A stretch of 8,554 bases of DNA, taken from positions 1-8,554 of the forward strand of contig SCST01000760.1 in the NCBI GenBank assembly GCA_004299465.1, given 5' to 3'. Below, piece by piece: positions 5,476 through 8,554 of this stretch. Source of the DNA: Methylovulum sp. (lineage in GTDB: Bacteria > Pseudomonadota > Gammaproteobacteria > Methylococcales > Methylomonadaceae). The notes under the pieces were generated by a model. The model did no database searches and was not told where the DNA came from. It worked only from the letters and a program-made list of their open reading frames with translations. Every line of letters begins with the position of its first letter. The first letter of the stretch is position 1. The translations under genes and the position numbers were made by a program.

Positions 5476-6261
5476 TCAACCCAATTGTCTTTTTACCAGC
5501 ATTTTCTTCGTTTCAGCAATGGCTTTAGCGGGATTCAAACCCTTGGGACAAGTATCAGTGCAATTCATGATGGTATGGCAACGATACAATTTGAACGGGT
5601 CCTCCAGTTCGTCCAGCCGCGCTCCGGCATTCTCATCGCGGCTGTCGGCAAGCCAACGGTAAGCCTGCAACAATACCGCAGGTCCCAGATAACGCTCGCT
5701 GTTCCACCAATAACTGGGACAACTGGTTGAACAACACGCGCACAATACGCATTCGTACAGACCATCCAGCTTAACGCGCTCCTCGCGGCTTTGCAGGCGT
5801 TCGGCATCGGCCGGGGCGGGCGTCTGCGTTTCTATCCACGGTTTTATCGACGCATATTGCGCATAAAAATGCGTCATATCCGGCACCAGGTCCTTGACGA
5901 CCTGCATATGCGGCAACGGGAAAATCTTGATGGTACCCGGATAGGCGTCAATGGCTTTAGTACAAGCCAGGGAATTTTTGCCGTTGATGTTCATCGCGCA
6001 GGAACCGCATACGCCTTCGCGGCAGGAACGGCGAAAAGTCAACGTAGTGTCGATGTCATTCTTGATTTTCAGGATGGCATCCAGCACCATCGGCCCACAA
6101 TCATCCCTATCCAGCTCATAGACGTCTATGCGCGGATTTTCGCCGGACTCGGGATTCCAGCGATAGACTTCAAAACGGCGGATGTTGCTTGCACCTTGCG
6201 GCGCTTTAAAGGTTTTGCCTTTGGTTAACACCGAATTTTTGGGTAATGTAAATTCAGCCAT
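5476..6261 (-). CDS. sdhB: Succinate dehydrogenase iron-sulfur subunit SdhB
   Basis: A 261-residue electron-transfer subunit of complex II, carrying electrons from the flavin in SdhA to ubiquinone. Ligands are all present. The [2Fe-2S] cluster has C80, C85, C88 and C100. The [4Fe-4S] cluster has C171, C174, C177 and C238. The [3Fe-4S] cluster has C181, C228 and C234. These C-terminal sets are offset by exactly 22 from E. coli SdhB. Quinone-site residues such as P182, W186, H229 and I231 are also in place. The N-terminus is about 22 residues longer than in E. coli, similar to alphaproteobacterial and mitochondrial forms. Its ATG shares one base with the sdhA stop (TAATG), and an AGAGG Shine-Dalgarno lies in the last sdhA codons, which implies coupled translation. 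Confidence 0.98.
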   Translation of the reverse strand: MAEFTLPKNSVLTKGKTFKAPQGASNIRRFEVYRWNPESGENPRIDVYELDRDDCGPMVLDAILKIKNDIDTTLTFRRSCREGVCGSCAMNINGKNSLACTKAIDAYPGTIKIFPLPHMQVVKDLVPDMTHFYAQYASIKPWIETQTPAPADAERLQSREERVKLDGLYECVLCACCSTSCPSYWWNSERYLGPAVLLQAYRWLADSRDENAGARLDELEDPFKLYRCHTIMNCTDTCPKGLNPAKAIAETKKMLVKRQLG

Positions 6262-8045
6262 TAGTAAACCCTCTCTTTTGGTGGAATAACTTCAACATCG
6301 TCTGACAAGGTATATAAATGCACGGGCCGGTAATCGATTTTTACTTTATCGTCAATCAACCAGGTCAAGGTGTGCTTCATCCAATTGGTATCGTCACGAT
6401 CCGGGTAATCTTCCCGTGCATGGCCTCCGCGACTTTCCTTACGGTTACCCGCGGCGTTAATCGCGACATTGGCCTGGGCCAAGAGATTATCGAGCTCCAG
6501 TGTTTCAACCAGATCGGTATTCCAGATCATCGATTTATCGTTTATGCCGACATCGGCAAACGACCGGCTGATGTCCGCCATTGCCGTTATGCCTTCATCG
6601 AGCGTGCTTTGGGTCCTGAACACGGCAGCTTTGGCTTGCATTGTACGCTGCATCGACAACCTGATTTCAGACGTGCTGAGCTTGCCCGAAGCATTACGGA
6701 TTTTATCGAAACGGGTGAGTGCTTTGTCGCAGGCGTCTTTCGCCAACGGCTTGTGTGCCGTACCGGGTTTGATCAATTCGGCGCAACGGATGGCCGCCGA
6801 ACGGCCAAACACCACTAAATCCAGCAATGAATTTGAACCCAGCCGGTTCGCCCCGTGTACCGAAACACAAGCCGCTTCGCCGATCGCCATCAGGCCCGGC
6901 ACGACTTTATCGGGATTATCGCCGTCCAGCGTCACGACCTCGGCCTTATAATTGGTAGGAATGCCGCCCATGTTGTAATGTACGGTAGGCAAAACAGGAA
7001 TCGGCTCCTTGGTCACATCGACGCCGGCGAAAATTTTCGACGTTTCGGCGATGCCCGGCAAACGTTCGTGAATAATCGCCGGATCCAGGTGCTCGATATG
7101 CAGGTAGATATGGTCTTTGAGCTTGCCGACACCACGGCCTTCATGGATTTCAACCGTCATCGCGCGACTGACCACATCGCGTGAAGCCAGGTCTTTCGCC
7201 GATGGCGCGTAACGCTCCATGAAACGCTCGCCTTCCGAATTCGTCAGATAACCGCCCTCGCCCCTGACGCCCTCGGTAATCAGGCAACCCGCGCCATAGA
7301 TACCAGTCGGGTGAAACTGGATGAACTCCATATCCTGCAACGGCAGACCTGCACGCAACACCATTGCATTGCCGTCACCCGTCACGGTATGCGCCGATGT
7401 GCAGGAAAAATAACTGCGCCCGTAACCGCCGGTCGCCAGCACGCTGACCTGCGCCTTAAACAGGTGCAGTGAGCCGTCGTCGAGACACCACGCCAGCACG
7501 CCCCGGCATTCGCCGTCCTGCATGATCAAATCCAGCGCGATGTATTCAACGAAGAATTCCGCATTATGCTTTAAGGCCTGTTGATACAAGGTATGCAGGA
7601 TGGCGTGGCCGGTCTTGTCGGCAGCCGCGCAGGTGCGTTGCGCCTGGCCTTTGCCGTAATGCGTCGTCATGCCGCCGAACGCACGCTGGTAGATTTTACC
7701 GTCAGCGGTGCGGGAAAACGGCACGCCGTAATGTTCCAGCTCTATCACCGCAGGAATCGCCTCGCGGCACATGTATTCAATCGCATCCTGGTCGCCCAGC
7801 CAGTCCGAACCCTTGACGGTATCGTACATATGAAAGCGCCAGTCGTCTTCGCCCATATTGCCCAGTGCCGCGCTGATGCCGCCTTGCGCCGCGACGGTAT
7901 GGCTGCGCGTCGGAAACACCTTGGTCAGGCAGGCCGTCTTCAGGCCTTTTTCCGCCATGCCGAAAGTCGCGCGCAAGCCTGCCCCGCCGGCGCCAACCAC
8001 GACGACATCATAAGCGTGTTCGATAATGTTATATGCTGTAGACAT
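6261..8045 (-). CDS. sdhA: Succinate dehydrogenase flavoprotein subunit SdhA
   Basis: A 594-residue flavoprotein that oxidises succinate to fumarate in the TCA cycle, on the cytoplasmic face of the membrane in complex II. The dinucleotide-binding loop is GAGGAG at 18-23. The covalent FAD ligand is H49 in RSHTVAAQGG. Substrate and catalytic residues are F123, H245 in FHPTG, T257 and E258 in TEGVRGEGG, R289 in ASRDVV (proton relay), H356 in HYNMGG and R401 in ANRLGSNS. These correspond to E. coli F119, H242, T254, R286, H354 and R399. The C-terminal ESRGGHAREDYP block is intact, so length and motifs are those of a complete enzyme. The ATG at 8045 is three bases after the sdhD stop and has AGGA upstream. 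Succinate dehydrogenase is preferred over fumarate reductase because the anchor genes are of sdhC/sdhD type. Confidence 0.98.
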   Translation of the reverse strand: MSTAYNIIEHAYDVVVVGAGGAGLRATFGMAEKGLKTACLTKVFPTRSHTVAAQGGISAALGNMGEDDWRFHMYDTVKGSDWLGDQDAIEYMCREAIPAVIELEHYGVPFSRTADGKIYQRAFGGMTTHYGKGQAQRTCAAADKTGHAILHTLYQQALKHNAEFFVEYIALDLIMQDGECRGVLAWCLDDGSLHLFKAQVSVLATGGYGRSYFSCTSAHTVTGDGNAMVLRAGLPLQDMEFIQFHPTGIYGAGCLITEGVRGEGGYLTNSEGERFMERYAPSAKDLASRDVVSRAMTVEIHEGRGVGKLKDHIYLHIEHLDPAIIHERLPGIAETSKIFAGVDVTKEPIPVLPTVHYNMGGIPTNYKAEVVTLDGDNPDKVVPGLMAIGEAACVSVHGANRLGSNSLLDLVVFGRSAAIRCAELIKPGTAHKPLAKDACDKALTRFDKIRNASGKLSTSEIRLSMQRTMQAKAAVFRTQSTLDEGITAMADISRSFADVGINDKSMIWNTDLVETLELDNLLAQANVAINAAGNRKESRGGHAREDYPDRDDTNWMKHTLTWLIDDKVKIDYRPVHLYTLSDDVEVIPPKERVY

Positions 8046-8048
8046 GGC

Positions 8049-8432
8049 TTATCCTATTGTTGCTACGATACGAAACACGGCGAGCAACGCCGCCAGCGCC
8101 AGAAACCCAAAGACCAGCTTAACCGTCCAGACGCCGACGATTTTGGCACCGTCGGGGGCGACATAATCCTCAATCACAACCTGTAAACCCAAGGCCGCAT
8201 GGTAAAAAGCCGCCACTATCCAGGCTGCGATACACACGGTATTAAACGGCGCGGCCAACCAGTCCACGGTTTGTCGGTAAGGCGCCGTCAGGCACAAATC
8301 CACAAATACGATCAGCCAAAAAGACAAGGGAATCAATGCCGCCGCGGTAACGCGCTGCATCCACCAGTGATGGGTTCCGGCTTTCGCTGAACCTAATCCG
8401 CGAGCCTTGGCTATAGGCGTTCTAAAATCCAT
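8049..8432 (-). CDS. sdhD: Succinate dehydrogenase membrane anchor subunit SdhD
   Basis: A 127-residue inner-membrane anchor that with SdhC binds haem b and forms the ubiquinone site. Three hydrophobic segments are visible at about 30-48, 64-87 and 100-126. H78 in FYHAALGLQ corresponds to the haem ligand H71 of E. coli SdhD, and D89-Y90 in IEDY to its quinone-site pair D82-Y83. The start at 8432 is supported by an AAGGGGG ribosome binding site. It follows sdhC by nine bases and precedes sdhA by three. Membrane anchors diverge quickly, so the call rests on these few residues and on position in the operon, which together are strong. Confidence 0.94.
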   Translation of the reverse strand: MDFRTPIAKARGLGSAKAGTHHWWMQRVTAAALIPLSFWLIVFVDLCLTAPYRQTVDWLAAPFNTVCIAAWIVAAFYHAALGLQVVIEDYVAPDGAKIVGVWTVKLVFGFLALAALLAVFRIVATIG

Positions 8433-8441
8433 AATACCCCC

Positions 8442-8554
8442 TTAAACGATTATCAACGTGGCGACCGTCAGCACGAATGACGCAAGCAGCTCTGCCAAAG
8501 CGTAACGATTTAGGGTTTCAAGCTCAAAACCTCGCCCCGCATCCCAGATTAAAT
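8442..8554 (-). CDS. sdhC: Succinate dehydrogenase cytochrome b556 subunit SdhC (C-terminal part)
   Basis: Partial gene entering from the right edge; only the last 36 codons and the TAA stop (8444-8442) are here. The frame reads LIWDAGRGFELKTLN and then a hydrophobic helix ending in ATLIIV. The (H)LIWDxG block before a final transmembrane helix is characteristic of SdhC, where it leads from the second to the third helix. The haem-ligand histidine and the N-terminal quinone residues lie outside the window. The position nine bases upstream of sdhD completes the order sdhC-D-A-B. The operon promoter must lie beyond the right edge. Confidence 0.9.
   Translation of the reverse strand, partial: LIWDAGRGFELETLNRYALAELLASFVLTVATLIIV

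Noticed and set aside
6318..6951. Overlapping plus-strand open frames of about 160 codons
   Set aside because: Two different frames open over the same sdhA region, which reflects sdhA codon composition rather than genes.
7581..8186. 201-codon plus-strand open frame
   Set aside because: Antisense to sdhA and sdhD, both with complete catalytic or haem motifs; no ribosome binding site or family resemblance.
1..8554. Defence island, prophage, transposon or CRISPR
   Set aside because: All supported genes are housekeeping genes in conserved order; I saw no transposase, integrase, direct-repeat array or abrupt composition change.

Overview
The window looks like ordinary core chromosome of a gammaproteobacterium of roughly even base composition. 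The main evidence is gene order: rhlB is divergent from trxA-rho, and a nudE start is divergent from yrfG, both arrangements familiar from Escherichia coli. The proteins also align with their E. coli counterparts almost without gaps (Rho and SdhA catalytic residues fall on nearly the same numbers). Genus cannot be fixed from this sequence; a methanotroph-like or other environmental gammaproteobacterium is only a guess.

Left part (1-1979). A 32-base tip of nudE leaves the left edge on the minus strand. It is divergent from yrfG, a HAD-family GMP/IMP nucleotidase on the plus strand. yrfG converges on and overlaps by 53 bp the 3' end of rhlB, a DEAD-box RNA helicase on the minus strand. A hairpin plus T-run that could end yrfG transcription lies inside the antisense of rhlB.

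Middle part (1980-3934). The rhlB/trxA intergenic region carries a near-consensus sigma-70 promoter for trxA (thioredoxin, GTG start). After trxA comes a 186-base leader with a hairpin, a possible second promoter, a C-rich/G-poor stretch and a possible short leader-peptide reading frame, then rho (transcription terminator). This layout suggests Rho autoregulation in its leader. Rho converges on the next operon across 55 bases that hold two GC-rich hairpins but no U-tract.

Right part (3935-8554, all minus strand; transcription runs from high to low coordinates). This is the succinate dehydrogenase operon: sdhC (only its last 36 codons are here), sdhD, sdhA, sdhB, then sdhE (the FAD-attachment factor for SdhA) and finally an NCS2-family purine-type permease. 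Spacings are 9, 3, -1, 7 and 1 bases, so the block is very probably one translationally coupled transcript. The permease ribosome binding site lies inside the end of sdhE. Together the sdh genes make complex II and its flavinylation factor; the permease is the one member with no obvious role in that job.

I found no mobile element, CRISPR array, tRNA, rRNA or foreign-looking segment, and no clear undescribed system. The points most worth a second look are the rho leader, the terminator embedded in the yrfG/rhlB overlap, and the coupling of a purine-type permease to sdhE.
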